A DNA stretch of 64,000 nucleotides from Knoellia sp. Soil729 (GTDB lineage Bacteria > Actinomycetota > Actinomycetes > Actinomycetales > Dermatophilaceae). Shown here in pieces: positions 15,877-25,083 of this stretch (positions within the stretch are counted from its first letter, which is position 1; every line of letters starts with the position of its first letter). The stretch covers positions 711,791 to 775,790 of the forward strand of contig NZ_LMSA01000001.1 of the NCBI RefSeq assembly GCF_001427985.1, given 5' to 3'. A model generated the notes under the pieces. That model was given only the letters and a program-made list of their open reading frames with translations. It was not told where the DNA came from and searched no databases. The position numbers and the translations under genes are program-made.

Positions 15877-18528
15877 TCAGTCCTGGACGAAGACGAGGGC
15901 CATCGGGGTCTGCTCGCTTCCCTGACCGAGTGGGTTGTCGGCGAACATCTCCTCGAAGCGCGCCTTGTCGTCCGGCACGTCGCTGCCCAGCACGTTGCGG
16001 CCGATGTCGTTGGCGTCCATGACGATCGTGCCGGCGAACGATTCCCGGTATGCCGCAGGCACCCGTGCCCGGATCCCTGCGGACAGCCGGGCGGCCACCT
16101 CGTCGGGGTCCTTGGGAGCGAGCTTGGCAGAGACGTTGGACGGGTAGGCGGAGTACTCGGTCGGGCCGTCGATGGCGGCGATCTGGTTGCCGACGAGCTC
16201 GTAGAACAGCCCCTTGCGACCGATGGCCTTGCCCACGGCACCCCCGGCAGCGGCATACAGGACGCGGGGAAGCCCGGCCTCCTCGATGGCGAGCTGCATC
16301 GTGAACGGCGAGCCCAGACCGATGCCGGCCGGGGTACGGGTGACGTACTTGGACAGCACCCGAGCGGGCTTGCCCACCTTGATGTCCCAGACGAAGAATG
16401 AGCGGCCCTGCGTGATGGCGATGACCTTCTCGGAGATGAAGAAGTACCAGCGGCCGCGGGTCGCCGCGTCGTGCTCTGGACCGGCCTGCGGCAGCGCCGA
16501 GAAGAACTCCTCGACCCGCGGCAGCACCTTGGCGTCGAGGTCGTCGCCCTTGGCGAAGAGCTCTGTGCGCAGCGGGTAGCGCCGCACGGTCTCGCCCCGG
16601 GGGGTGGTGATGTCGAGGGCCTTGCCGGCGTTGGGCTCGACGTCACTCTTGGGAGCGGCCTGGACCGTGGCCTTGTCGACCTGCGGCTCCTCGTCGAAGT
16701 ACTCCTGGAGCCAGAGCTCGAGGTTGAGGAAGCGCCAGAACATCATCGTGTCGGAGTTGTTGCTGCCCTTGATCCAGCCCTCGAAGGCGTGCAGCACCTC
16801 GGTCTGGTTGAAGTAGGGGCGGTTCGCGAAGGACTCGCTGAGGAAGATCGAGTAGAAGTGGTTCTTGAGCCGCATGAACCACTCGGACTGCGGCGTCGTG
16901 AAGCCGATCTTGTTGCGACGGCGGTTGATCGACTCGGGCAGCACGCCACGGGTCGCGTCACGCAGGATGCGCTTGTTCCAGCCGTCCTTGATGATCGCCT
17001 CGTCGGTGAGGCTGAAGATGAACTTCACGACCTCCTTGTCGAGGAACGGCACGCGACCCTCGAGCGAGAAGCGCATCGTGTTCTTGTCCTCGTAGCGCAG
17101 CAGGCTGGGCAGCGAGTTGTGGAAGAGGTCCTCGATGAGGCGCTTCTTGAGGTTGTTCTGCTCGACCGGGAAGCGCTCGTCGGCCCACTTCGACGTGAAC
17201 GCGGGGTTGAGCAGCGACGTGACCGGCACGTCCTTGCGGCCCTTGAGCTTGGCCTTGACGCGGAAGCGCCCGAGCCGGAAGAGCACGTCGAGCGACTTGC
17301 TCAGCTCGGCGGCCGCGACCTTGGCGCCCTGCGCGCGGAGCTGACGGAGGTAGACGGCGTAGTACGGGATGTAGCCGGCCATCATCTCGTCGGCTCCCTG
17401 GCCGTCGAGGAGCACGGTGACGTGCTTGGTGGCCTCGCGCATCACCTGGAACTGCGCGTAGGGACCACTGGAGATCAGGGGCTCCTCCTGGGTGCGGATG
17501 AAGTCGCGCAGGTCGGCCTTGAACTCCTCGGGCTGCGGGAGGATCTTGTGCCCGTCGACGTGGCCCTCGCAGATCTCGAGGACCTCGTCGACGTACTTCT
17601 CCTCGTCGTTGATCGAGTTGGGGAACACGGCACTGAAGGTGTTCTGCTGCACTCCCACCGAGGCGGTGCGCTCGTCACCCTCGTTGATGAGCTGGTTGAT
17701 GACGACGGCGACGGCGGAGCTGTCGAGCCCGCCCGAGAGAGACGTCCCCACCGGCACCTCGGACTGCAGCCGCAGGCGGACCGCCTCGATGAAGCGCTCC
17801 TTGTACTCGGCGGCAGCCGCGTCGTCGTAGGGACGCTGCTCGAGCGCGAGCTCGGCCAGCTCCTCGCGCAGCCGCGTGAACATCGAACGTCGTATGCCGT
17901 CCGCATCGGCTTCCAGCATCTCTCCCGGCTGCAGCCGCTCGATGCCGTCGAAGAACGTCTCGGTCCCGTCCTCGTGGGCGCGGAACCTGAGGTAGCGGTA
18001 GATCGAGCGCTCGTTGGGCTTCTTCTCGTAGAGGCCGCTGGCGAGGATCGGGCGGATCTCGGAGGCGAACAGCAGACCCTCGGGCACACGGCATACGTAG
18101 ACGGGCTTGATCCCGAAGTGGTCGCGCGCGAGGGTGAGCCGCTGCTCGTCGCGGTCCCAGATGGCCAGCCCGAACATGCCGTTGAAGCGGTCGAAGGCCT
18201 CGCCACCCCACTGCGCGAACGCCTGGAGGACGACCTCGGTGTCGCTGTCGGTCTCGAACGTGCGGCCGAGGCCCTCGAGCTCCGCGCGCAGGTCGAGGTA
18301 GTTGTAGACCTCGCCGTTGTAGGCGATCGTGTAGCGCCCGTCGGCGGTCGCCATCGGCTGCTGCCCGTGGGCCCGGTCGATGATCGACAGGCGGCGGTGC
18401 GCCAGCCCGCACGGTCCGTCGACGAAGAGGCCGTCACCGTCGGGGCCGCGGTGCTCCATGCAGTCGTTCATCGTGCCCAGGAGTGCCTCGTCGGCGCTCA
18501 GGCCGTAGTAGCCGGCGATGCCACACAT
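15877..18528 (-). CDS. asnB: Asparagine synthetase (glutamine-hydrolysing) fused to a CofE-like domain
   Basis: 883 aa, about 240 longer than ordinary AsnB. Residues 2-195 are a class II glutamine amidotransferase domain with the nucleophile Cys2 (MCGIAGYYG) and the HRGPDGDG and YNGEVYNY motifs. Residues about 235-600 are the AMP-forming synthetase domain with the ATP motif SLSGGLDSS (265-271). From about residue 642 an extra domain resembles coenzyme F420-0:gamma-glutamyl ligase (CofE, PF01996): AKGDDL, ISEKVIAITQGR, IAAIDGPTEYS, KLAPKDPDEVA and VMDANDIGRNVLG. The amide donor role of AsnB is known; the role of the extra domain and even the true acceptor are not. The ATG follows guaA by 99 bp on the same strand. 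Confidence 0.88.
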   Translation of the reverse strand: MCGIAGYYGLSADEALLGTMNDCMEHRGPDGDGLFVDGPCGLAHRRLSIIDRAHGQQPMATADGRYTIAYNGEVYNYLDLRAELEGLGRTFETDSDTEVVLQAFAQWGGEAFDRFNGMFGLAIWDRDEQRLTLARDHFGIKPVYVCRVPEGLLFASEIRPILASGLYEKKPNERSIYRYLRFRAHEDGTETFFDGIERLQPGEMLEADADGIRRSMFTRLREELAELALEQRPYDDAAAAEYKERFIEAVRLRLQSEVPVGTSLSGGLDSSAVAVVINQLINEGDERTASVGVQQNTFSAVFPNSINDEEKYVDEVLEICEGHVDGHKILPQPEEFKADLRDFIRTQEEPLISSGPYAQFQVMREATKHVTVLLDGQGADEMMAGYIPYYAVYLRQLRAQGAKVAAAELSKSLDVLFRLGRFRVKAKLKGRKDVPVTSLLNPAFTSKWADERFPVEQNNLKKRLIEDLFHNSLPSLLRYEDKNTMRFSLEGRVPFLDKEVVKFIFSLTDEAIIKDGWNKRILRDATRGVLPESINRRRNKIGFTTPQSEWFMRLKNHFYSIFLSESFANRPYFNQTEVLHAFEGWIKGSNNSDTMMFWRFLNLELWLQEYFDEEPQVDKATVQAAPKSDVEPNAGKALDITTPRGETVRRYPLRTELFAKGDDLDAKVLPRVEEFFSALPQAGPEHDAATRGRWYFFISEKVIAITQGRSFFVWDIKVGKPARVLSKYVTRTPAGIGLGSPFTMQLAIEEAGLPRVLYAAAGGAVGKAIGRKGLFYELVGNQIAAIDGPTEYSAYPSNVSAKLAPKDPDEVAARLSAGIRARVPAAYRESFAGTIVMDANDIGRNVLGSDVPDDKARFEEMFADNPLGQGSEQTPMALVFVQD

Positions 18529-18627
18529 GCGTTGGGGTCCTCAGTTCTCGCGTTCAGGGGGACATGCAAGGGTATGCCGGGTGGGCGCCTTCGCGTGAAC
18601 ACCCCGCCTTTCCCTTGCTCGGGTGGC

Positions 18628-20226
18628 TCACTCCCACTCGATCGTGCCCGGCGGCTTGCTCGTCACGTCGAGCACGACCCGGTTGACCTCGGGCACCTCG
18701 TTGGTGATGCGGGTCGAGATCTTGGCGAGCACGTCGTAGGGGACGCGGGTCCAGTCGGCCGTCATCGCGTCCTCGGAGGACACGGGACGCAGCACGACCG
18801 GGTGGCCGTAGGTGCGGCCGTCGCCCTGGACGCCCACGGAGCGCACGTCGGCGAGGAGCACGACCGGACACTGCCAGATCTCACGGTCGAGCCCGGCGGC
18901 CGACAGCTCCGCGCGGGCGATCTGGTCAGCAGCCCGCAGGATCTCGAGACGCTCGCCGGTGACCTCACCGACGATCCGGATGCCGAGTCCGGGTCCGGGG
19001 AACGGCTGGCGCCACACGATCTCCTCGGGGACGCCGAGCTCGAGGCCGACTTGGCGCACCTCGTCCTTGAAGAGCAGCCGGAGCGGCTCGACGAGCTTGA
19101 ACTGGAGGTCATCCGGGAGGCCGCCCACGTTGTGGTGCGACTTGATGTTGGCGGTCCCGGTGCCCCCGCCGGACTCGACGACGTCGGGGTAGAGGGTGCC
19201 CTGGACGAGGAACTCGACCGGGTGTCCGTCGCGCTCGGCGGAGCCGACGACGTCACGAGCGGCCTGCTCGAAGACGCGGATGAACTCGCGGCCGATGATC
19301 TTGCGCTTCTCCTCGGGGTCACTCACTCCCGCGAGCGCCGACAGGAACTGCTCCTTGGCGTCCACGACGACGAGGTCGACACCGGTCGCGGCCACGAACT
19401 CCTTCTCGACCTGCTCGGCCTCGCCCGAGCGCAGCAGCCCGTGGTCGACGAACACGCAGGTCAGCTGGTCGCCGACGGCGCGCTGCACGAGGGCAGCGGC
19501 CACGGACGAGTCCACCCCACCGGAGAGCGCGCACAGCACGCGCTTGTCGCCGATGGTCTCCCGGACCTGGTCGACGAGGGACTCGACGACGTTGTGGGCG
19601 GTCCACTCCCCGGAGAGGCCTGCGCCCCGCAGGAGGAAGTTCTCGAGCACCCGCTGGCCGAAGGTCGAGTGCATGACCTCGGGGTGCCACTGCACGCCGT
19701 AGAGGCGTCGCTCGTCGTCCTCGAAGGCCGCGACGGGCGCGCCGGACGTCGCCGCCGTGACGCGCATGCCCTCGGGTGCCTCGGTGGCCGAGTCACCGTG
19801 GCTCATCCAGACGGACTGCTCGGACGGCTGGCCGTTGAACAGGGTCGAGGTCGCGTCGGAGATCAGGGCCGGCGTCGAGCCGTACTCACTCAGCCCCGTG
19901 CGCTCCACCGTGCCGCCGAGCGCCTGGACCATGGCCTGGAAGCCGTAGCACATGCCGAAGACCGGGATCCCGGCCTCGAGCAGCGCCGGGTCGAGGCCGG
20001 GCGCACCCTCGGCATAGACCGAGCTCGGTCCCCCGGACAGGATGATGGCCGCCGGCTGCTTGGCGAGCAGCTCCTCGGTGGACGTCGTCGAGGGGACGAC
20101 CTCGCTGAAGACGTTGGCCTCCCGCACGCGCCTCGCGATGAGCTGCGCGTACTGCGCGCCGAAGTCGACGACGAGGACAGGGCGGTCGGACAGGACTTCG
20201 GAGTGGGGGGCGTCGCTCACAGGCAC
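18628..20226 (-). CDS. guaA: GMP synthase (glutamine-hydrolysing)
   Basis: Converts XMP to GMP using glutamine and ATP, in the cytoplasm. Residues about 18-210 are the class I amidotransferase domain with the nucleophile in GMCYGFQ and the His-Glu pair in GVQWHPEV. It is followed by the ATP-pyrophosphatase domain with ALSGGVDSS and the C-terminal dimerisation domain ending [18 protein letters not shown]. The length of about 532 aa is normal. GTGs at 20226 and 20220 are both possible starts. It lies 3 bp after DUF3817 and probably belongs to a SURF1-DUF3817-guaA transcript. Confidence 0.95.
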   Translation of the reverse strand: MPVSDAPHSEVLSDRPVLVVDFGAQYAQLIARRVREANVFSEVVPSTTSTEELLAKQPAAIILSGGPSSVYAEGAPGLDPALLEAGIPVFGMCYGFQAMVQALGGTVERTGLSEYGSTPALISDATSTLFNGQPSEQSVWMSHGDSATEAPEGMRVTAATSGAPVAAFEDDERRLYGVQWHPEVMHSTFGQRVLENFLLRGAGLSGEWTAHNVVESLVDQVRETIGDKRVLCALSGGVDSSVAAALVQRAVGDQLTCVFVDHGLLRSGEAEQVEKEFVAATGVDLVVVDAKEQFLSALAGVSDPEEKRKIIGREFIRVFEQAARDVVGSAERDGHPVEFLVQGTLYPDVVESGGGTGTANIKSHHNVGGLPDDLQFKLVEPLRLLFKDEVRQVGLELGVPEEIVWRQPFPGPGLGIRIVGEVTGERLEILRAADQIARAELSAAGLDREIWQCPVVLLADVRSVGVQGDGRTYGHPVVLRPVSSEDAMTADWTRVPYDVLAKISTRITNEVPEVNRVVLDVTSKPPGTIEWE

Positions 20227-20229
20227 AGG

Positions 20230-20613
20230 CTACCGGCGAGCCAGACGACCCTCGACCTCCGCGGCGACCTTGCGCTCCACCCAGAACGACAGGAACGGCA
20301 CGCACCCGGCGAGCATGACGAGCACCATCCGGGGCAGCGACCAGCCCACCTTGAAGCCGAGGTTGGCGGTGGCGACCAGGTAGAGCATGTAGATGAAGCC
20401 GTGCGGCTGGGGCCACCAGCGCAGCGGGTTGTCCGGCCCGGACATCGACGTGGCGTACTCGAGGACGATCTCGACGACGAGCACGAGCAGCCCGACCCCG
20501 ACGATGAACGCCATCACCTTGAAGAACATCAGCGCTTTGTGCGCGGCGGCCTCGTCGCGGATGGTCGCCCGGTCACTGCTCTGCTTCTCGTTCGCCTGGG
20601 TCACGTCCGCCAT
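20230..20613 (-). CDS. DUF3817 integral membrane protein
   Basis: 127 aa with three hydrophobic helices; the conserved DUF3817 core PQPHGFIYMLYLVATANLGF is present. The family is confined largely to actinobacteria and has no known function, though it repeatedly sits next to guaA. The ATG at 20613 makes a 41-bp overlap with the upstream SURF1 gene, unusually long for this window; a GTG at 20604 is an alternative. Confidence 0.85.
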   Translation of the reverse strand: MADVTQANEKQSSDRATIRDEAAAHKALMFFKVMAFIVGVGLLVLVVEIVLEYATSMSGPDNPLRWWPQPHGFIYMLYLVATANLGFKVGWSLPRMVLVMLAGCVPFLSFWVERKVAAEVEGRLARR

Positions 20614-21355
20614 TGTCCCCCGCCGCCCTCGCGCCGTTGCGCTCGGTGTCCTCGCGCACGGTCCGCCACCACAGGTAGAGCGCAAAGAGCGCGAAGACCC
20701 ACCACTGCAGCGCGTATGCCGCGTTGCGCCACTTGATTCCCGTCTCACCGGTCGGGGTGGGCACCCGCTCCAGCGCGCCGAGCGCCCCGGCGGCCGGCGC
20801 CGGCGTCTCGCTCTTCTGGAAGACGAAGGCGTTGTAGAGGTCGCCGGGCCACCGGTTCACGAGGAGGGAGGTGTCGACCGAACCGAGCAGGCCCTCGGGA
20901 GGTGGCGGGCCGGCATACGGGGACTCGGGTGGGGCCAGCCCACCCGTGATCGTGACGGTCCCGCTCGGCACGGGCGGCGCGTCCTCCGGGGAGGGGACCC
21001 AGCCGCGCAGGACCGGGAGGTTCGCGCCGGTGGCGGCGACCTTGAGCGGCGCCACGACCCAGTAGCCGCTGCGGCCGTCGAGGCGACGCCCGGCGACGAT
21101 GACCTGGTCGGTGCCGAACTCGCCGACCGCCGAGACCGGGTGGGTGCTCAGCGTGTTGGGGAAGTCCACGTGCGGCCGGAGCACCGTCTCGATGGGGACG
21201 GGCTGCCGCGAGCGCGCCTGCTGGAGCGACTCGCGCAGGGCCTCGTCCTCGGCGACACCCAGCTGCCAGCGGCCGAGCTGCACGAACGCGATGACGATGA
21301 GCACGGCAACCGCGAGCAGCCCGAGGTGTCGGGGCTTGAGGGCGGAGCGGAGCAC
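20573..21355 (-). CDS. SURF1-family protein (cytochrome c oxidase assembly)
   Basis: About 260 aa with one N-terminal helix (LGLLAVAVLIVIAFVQLGRWQL) and one near the C-terminus (NAAYALQWWVFALFALYLWW), the two-helix topology of SURF1. The family motif after the first helix (LGRWQLGVAEDE) and the periplasmic GYWVVAPL and LRGWVP strands are present. In bacteria it aids haem insertion into the aa3 oxidase. The GTG at 21355 was chosen because it removes a basic, non-conserved extension. It is divergent from the ABC exporter genes (77 bp). Confidence 0.88.
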   Translation of the reverse strand: MLRSALKPRHLGLLAVAVLIVIAFVQLGRWQLGVAEDEALRESLQQARSRQPVPIETVLRPHVDFPNTLSTHPVSAVGEFGTDQVIVAGRRLDGRSGYWVVAPLKVAATGANLPVLRGWVPSPEDAPPVPSGTVTITGGLAPPESPYAGPPPPEGLLGSVDTSLLVNRWPGDLYNAFVFQKSETPAPAAGALGALERVPTPTGETGIKWRNAAYALQWWVFALFALYLWWRTVREDTERNGARAAGDNGGRDPGEREAEQ

Positions 21356-21432
21356 GCGACGAGCGTAATCGGCTGCTCTGAGGGGAAACTCGGTGGCTGC
21401 CTGACGGTGCCGCCTCCTACGGTTGGGGTGCG

Positions 21433-23220
21433 ATGCCGACACAACCCTGGCCCTACGCCCTCGCGGACGACGCCACTCCCCCGCTCGACGCCGACCGCCT
21501 CATCCTGTGGCTGGTCCGGCGCCAGTGGCGAACCATCGTGGCAGGAGCCGCCTTCGGGATTCCGTGGATGCTGTCGATCGCCCTCGTCCCGGCCGCGATC
21601 GGCAAGGCCATCGACGACGGGATCGTGGCACACGACGGCCGCGCATTGCTCCTGTGGGCTGGCGTCATCATGGCGATGGGACTGGTGAGCGCGGCCACCA
21701 CCAACCTGCGCCACTGGTTCGCGGTGACCAACTGGCTCCTCGCGGCGTTCCGGGCGGCGATCGTCACCGAGCGTGCCGTGCGGCGGGCCGGTCCGGCGCT
21801 GACCCGCGAGAAGCCGGCCGGTGAGGTCCTCACGGCCTTCGCCAACGACTTCTGGAAGCTGGGCAACGTCTTCGACGTGTCCGCCCGGATGGCCGGTGCG
21901 GTCGTCAGCTTCGCCGTCGTGTCCGTGATCCTCCTGCGCGGGTCGGTGACCCTCGGGCTCGTCATGCTCATCGGCGGGCCCGTCCTGCTCGCCTCCCTCT
22001 CCTTCGTCATGCGCCCGTTGCAGAGACGGCAGCACGCGCAACGCGAGGAGTCGGGCCGGCTCACCGCCCTCGGCGCCGACACCGTCTCCGGGCTGCGCGT
22101 CCTGCGCGGCGTCGGCGGGGAGGAGAACTTCCTTGCCCGGTATGCCGTCCAGTCCGGTCGTGTGCGCGACGCCGGTGTGCGGCTGTCGGGTGTGCAGGCG
22201 CTGCTCGACGCCTCACAGGTCCTGCTGCCCGGTGTCTTCGTCGTCGTCGTGACCGGGCTCGGCGCCCACCTGGCGGTGGCGGGTGACATCAGCCCGGGCC
22301 AGCTCGTCGCCTTCTACGGCTACACCGCGTTCCTGACGATGCCGCTGCGCACGGCGACCGAGTTCGTCAACAAGGCCATCACCTCGCGGGTCATGGCCGG
22401 CCGCCTCGTGGAGATCCTCGCCGCGCAGCCCGACCACCCCCTGCTTTTCTCACCAATTCCCCCCAAAAGCACAGACACGCCGGTGCATATCCCGGGAATT
22501 GGTGAGAAAAGCACGGACACGCCGGTCCCGCACGGGGGCGACCTGGTGGACCCGGTCTCGGGAGCGCGGATCGAGTCCGGCCGGCTCACCGCCCTCGTCT
22601 CCGCCCGACCGGAGGAGAGCGCGGACATCGCCGCCCGGCTGGGTCGCACCACCCCCGGCCGGCACGGCGTGCGCTGGGGCGACACCGACCTCGACGACCT
22701 GCCCATCGAGCAGGTGCGCCGGAGCATCGTGGTCGCGCAGTCCGACCCCCACCTGTTCAGTGGTCCCGTGCGGCGCGAGCTGGGCGTCGAGCCCGAGGTC
22801 TCGGGCGACGACTGCGCCCTGCGAGCCGCCCTGCACACCGCCGACGCCTCCGACGCCGTGGACTCCATCGACGGCGGGCTCGACGGTGAGCTCGAGGAGC
22901 GCGGCCGCTCCCTCTCGGGCGGCCAGAGGCAGCGCCTGGCACTGGCCCGCGTCCTCCTGCGCGACCCCGAGGTGCTCGTCCTCATCGAGCCCACGAGCGC
23001 GGTCGACGCCCACACCGAGGCCCGCATCGCCGAGCGGATCCCCAAGCACCGCAGCGGGTCCACGACCGTCATCGTCACGGCCAGCCCCCTCGTGCTCGAC
23101 CGCGCCGACACCGTCCTCGTCGTCGAGGACGGCATCGTGACCACCCGCGGGACGCACCGTGACCTGGTGCGCAACGACCCGGCATACCGGCGCATCGTCC
23201 TGCGCGCGGAGGAGGACTGA
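21433..23220 (+). CDS. ABC exporter half-transporter with degenerate nucleotide site
   Basis: 595 aa: a six-helix exporter membrane domain (about 30-320) fused to an ABC ATPase. The ATPase is degenerate: no Walker A lysine motif is found (RLTALVSARPEES stands in its place), Walker B reads VLVLIEP with Ile for Asp, and the switch His is lost (VTASPL). The signature LSGGQRQR is intact. It must pair with the next gene, which has the mirror-image defects. Between the two domains (about residues 337-365) lies a 29-residue stretch encoded by a palindromic repeat (separate entry). Substrate is unknown. Confidence 0.88.
   Translation: MPTQPWPYALADDATPPLDADRLILWLVRRQWRTIVAGAAFGIPWMLSIALVPAAIGKAIDDGIVAHDGRALLLWAGVIMAMGLVSAATTNLRHWFAVTNWLLAAFRAAIVTERAVRRAGPALTREKPAGEVLTAFANDFWKLGNVFDVSARMAGAVVSFAVVSVILLRGSVTLGLVMLIGGPVLLASLSFVMRPLQRRQHAQREESGRLTALGADTVSGLRVLRGVGGEENFLARYAVQSGRVRDAGVRLSGVQALLDASQVLLPGVFVVVVTGLGAHLAVAGDISPGQLVAFYGYTAFLTMPLRTATEFVNKAITSRVMAGRLVEILAAQPDHPLLFSPIPPKSTDTPVHIPGIGEKSTDTPVPHGGDLVDPVSGARIESGRLTALVSARPEESADIAARLGRTTPGRHGVRWGDTDLDDLPIEQVRRSIVVAQSDPHLFSGPVRRELGVEPEVSGDDCALRAALHTADASDAVDSIDGGLDGELEERGRSLSGGQRQRLALARVLLRDPEVLVLIEPTSAVDAHTEARIAERIPKHRSGSTTVIVTASPLVLDRADTVLVVEDGIVTTRGTHRDLVRNDPAYRRIVLRAEED
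22442..22526. repeat. Palindrome family 1, copy 1, inside an ABC transporter gene
   Basis: Perfect 20-bp arms TGCTTTTCTCACCAATTCCC (22442-22461) and its complement (22494-22513), with a loop containing AAAAGCACAGACACGCCGGT and GTGCATATCCC. A near copy of the first loop segment, AAAAGCACGGACACGCCGGT, follows the right arm (22507-22526). The insertion keeps the reading frame and adds LLFSPIPPKSTDTPV and IPGIGEKSTDTPV to the protein. AT-rich runs contrast with the surrounding codons. Confidence 0.85.
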
Positions 23221-23223
23221 GCC

Positions 23224-25017
23224 ATGGCCCCCATCCTCAGCCAGCTCGGCGACACCGACCACGCCAGGCGCTCGCTGCCCATCGCCACCCGTCAGACCGT
23301 GGTGGCCCACACCCGCGTGCTGCTGCGCGACCACCGACGGCCGCTCCTGTGGGTCCTCGCGCTCCACGGCCTGGCGGCGCTCGTGGGGCTCGTCGGCCCG
23401 TGGGTCGTCGGGCAGATCGTGCAGGAGGTGACGCAGGCGGGCTCCGGTGGTGCGAGCCTGCGCCGCATCGACGTGCTCATCGGCATCCTCGTGGCGGCGA
23501 TCCTGGCCCAGGCCGTCCTCACGTGGTTCGCCCGCCGGGCCGCCTTCATCCTCTCCGAGCACGTCTTCGCCCGCCTGCGCGAGGACTTCGTGCGCGATGC
23601 CGTGCGCCTGCCCCTGTCGACCCTCGAGCGGGCCGGCACGGGTGACCTCGTCGCGCGCACGACCAACGACATCGAGGCCATGACCCACGTCATCCGCTTC
23701 GGCATCCCCGCGATGATGGTGGGCGCCATGTCGGTGACGGCCACGGTCGTCGCGGCAGTCGTCACGTCCCCGCTGGCGGCGCTGGCGCTCCTCACCCCGC
23801 TCGTGCTGCACATCCCCTCGAGCATCTGGTACCTCCGCCGTGCCGAACGCGTCTACCTCTGGGAGCACGCCAGCTATGCGCGGCTGAACTCCGTGGGCGC
23901 CGAGACGATCGAGGGTCTGCGGACGATGGACAACCTCAGCCTCTCGGCCGAGCGCGGCAGGCGCTTCGACGAGGCCCTGCACGAGGCTGGCCGTGCCGAG
24001 CGGGTCGGGGTGAGCCTGCGCCTGCGCTGGTTCCCCTGGCTCGAGATCGGCTTCTTCCTGCCCATCGCGGTCTCGGTGCTGTGGGGCGGGTGGCTCGCGT
24101 GGGGCGGCTACATCAGCATCGGCGCGGCGACCGCCGTCACCCTCTACATCCAGCAGATGCTCGATCCGCTGGGCGACCTCATCAGCTGGCTCGACGAGAT
24201 CCAGTTCGCCGCGACCTCGCTCTCGCGCGTGCTCGGTGTCGGCGAGGTGCCGCCCGACCGGGTGGCGACCGGGAAGGAGCCACGCGGCTCGACGATCATG
24301 GTCGAGGACGTCCGCTACTCCTACCGCGAGGGCCACGACGTGCTGCACGGGGTGACGCTCACCCTGCGTCCCGGTGAACGGCTCGCCATCGTCGGGCCCT
24401 CCGGCGCGGGCAAGTCCACGCTCGGGCGGCTCATGGCCGGCATCGACGGCCCGCGCACCGGCCGGGTCACGGTCGGTGGTGTCCCACTCGTGGACCTCAC
24501 CCTGACGACCCTGCGCGGTGAGGTCGCCCTCGTCACCCAGGAGCACCACGTCTTCGTCGGCACCGTGGGCGAGAACCTGCGTCTCCCGCGCCCGCTCGCC
24601 ACCGGCGACGAGGTCCATGCCGCCCTGACCGCCGTCGACGCCGAAGCCTGGGTCCGGGCGCTGCCGGACGGGCTCGACACCACCGTCGGTTCGGGCGGGC
24701 ACCCGCTCACCGAGGCCCAGGCCCAGCAGCTGGCCCTGGCTCGGCTCGTCCTCGCGGACCCGCACACCCTGGTGCTCGACGAGGCCACCTCGCTCATGGA
24801 CCCGCGGGCGGCTCGGCACCTCGAGCGCTCGCTGGCGGCGGTGACCCAGGGGCGCACCGTCGTGGCGATCGCGCACCGGCTGCACACGGCATACGACGCG
24901 GACCGGGTCTGCGTCGTCGAGGACGGGACGATCAGCGAGCTCGGCACGCACGACGAGCTCATCGCGCGAGACGGTGCCTACGCCAGGCTCTGGCGTGCCT
25001 GGCGCGACGAGGACTGA
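23224..25017 (+). CDS. ABC exporter half-transporter, catalytic partner
   Basis: 597 aa with an exporter membrane domain (about 35-330) and an ATPase domain. Walker A GPSGAGKST, Q-loop VTQEHH, Walker B TLVLDEATSLMD and switch IAHRL are intact, but the signature LSGGQ is replaced by LTEAQAQQ. Combined with the upstream subunit, the heterodimer has one fully consensus site (these Walker motifs plus the partner signature) and one dead site. It starts 3 bp after the partner stop, so the two are co-translated. Confidence 0.9.
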   Translation: MAPILSQLGDTDHARRSLPIATRQTVVAHTRVLLRDHRRPLLWVLALHGLAALVGLVGPWVVGQIVQEVTQAGSGGASLRRIDVLIGILVAAILAQAVLTWFARRAAFILSEHVFARLREDFVRDAVRLPLSTLERAGTGDLVARTTNDIEAMTHVIRFGIPAMMVGAMSVTATVVAAVVTSPLAALALLTPLVLHIPSSIWYLRRAERVYLWEHASYARLNSVGAETIEGLRTMDNLSLSAERGRRFDEALHEAGRAERVGVSLRLRWFPWLEIGFFLPIAVSVLWGGWLAWGGYISIGAATAVTLYIQQMLDPLGDLISWLDEIQFAATSLSRVLGVGEVPPDRVATGKEPRGSTIMVEDVRYSYREGHDVLHGVTLTLRPGERLAIVGPSGAGKSTLGRLMAGIDGPRTGRVTVGGVPLVDLTLTTLRGEVALVTQEHHVFVGTVGENLRLPRPLATGDEVHAALTAVDAEAWVRALPDGLDTTVGSGGHPLTEAQAQQLALARLVLADPHTLVLDEATSLMDPRAARHLERSLAAVTQGRTVVAIAHRLHTAYDADRVCVVEDGTISELGTHDELIARDGAYARLWRAWRDED

Positions 25018-25030
25018 GCAGACCACGGCG

Positions 25031-25082
25031 CGTTGCGCCTGCGTCGGTGGCTCCTCTGGCGACCACCGACGCAGACGCAACG
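25031..25082. repeat. Palindrome family 3, copy 1
   Basis: 20-bp arms (25031-25050, 25063-25082) with one mismatch and a 12-base loop CTCCTCTGGCGA. Outer arms read CGTTGCG and CGCAACG. It separates the convergent exporter and GMC genes and ends one base before the GMC stop codon. It shares ends and the GGTGGCTC apex with 38912-38959. Confidence 0.8.
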
Positions 25083-25083
25083 G

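Noticed and set aside
16471-20736. 1421-aa open frame opposite asnB and guaA
   Set aside because: GC-rich third positions leave the antisense frame open; composition is His/Arg/Gly/Asp-rich and no domain is visible.
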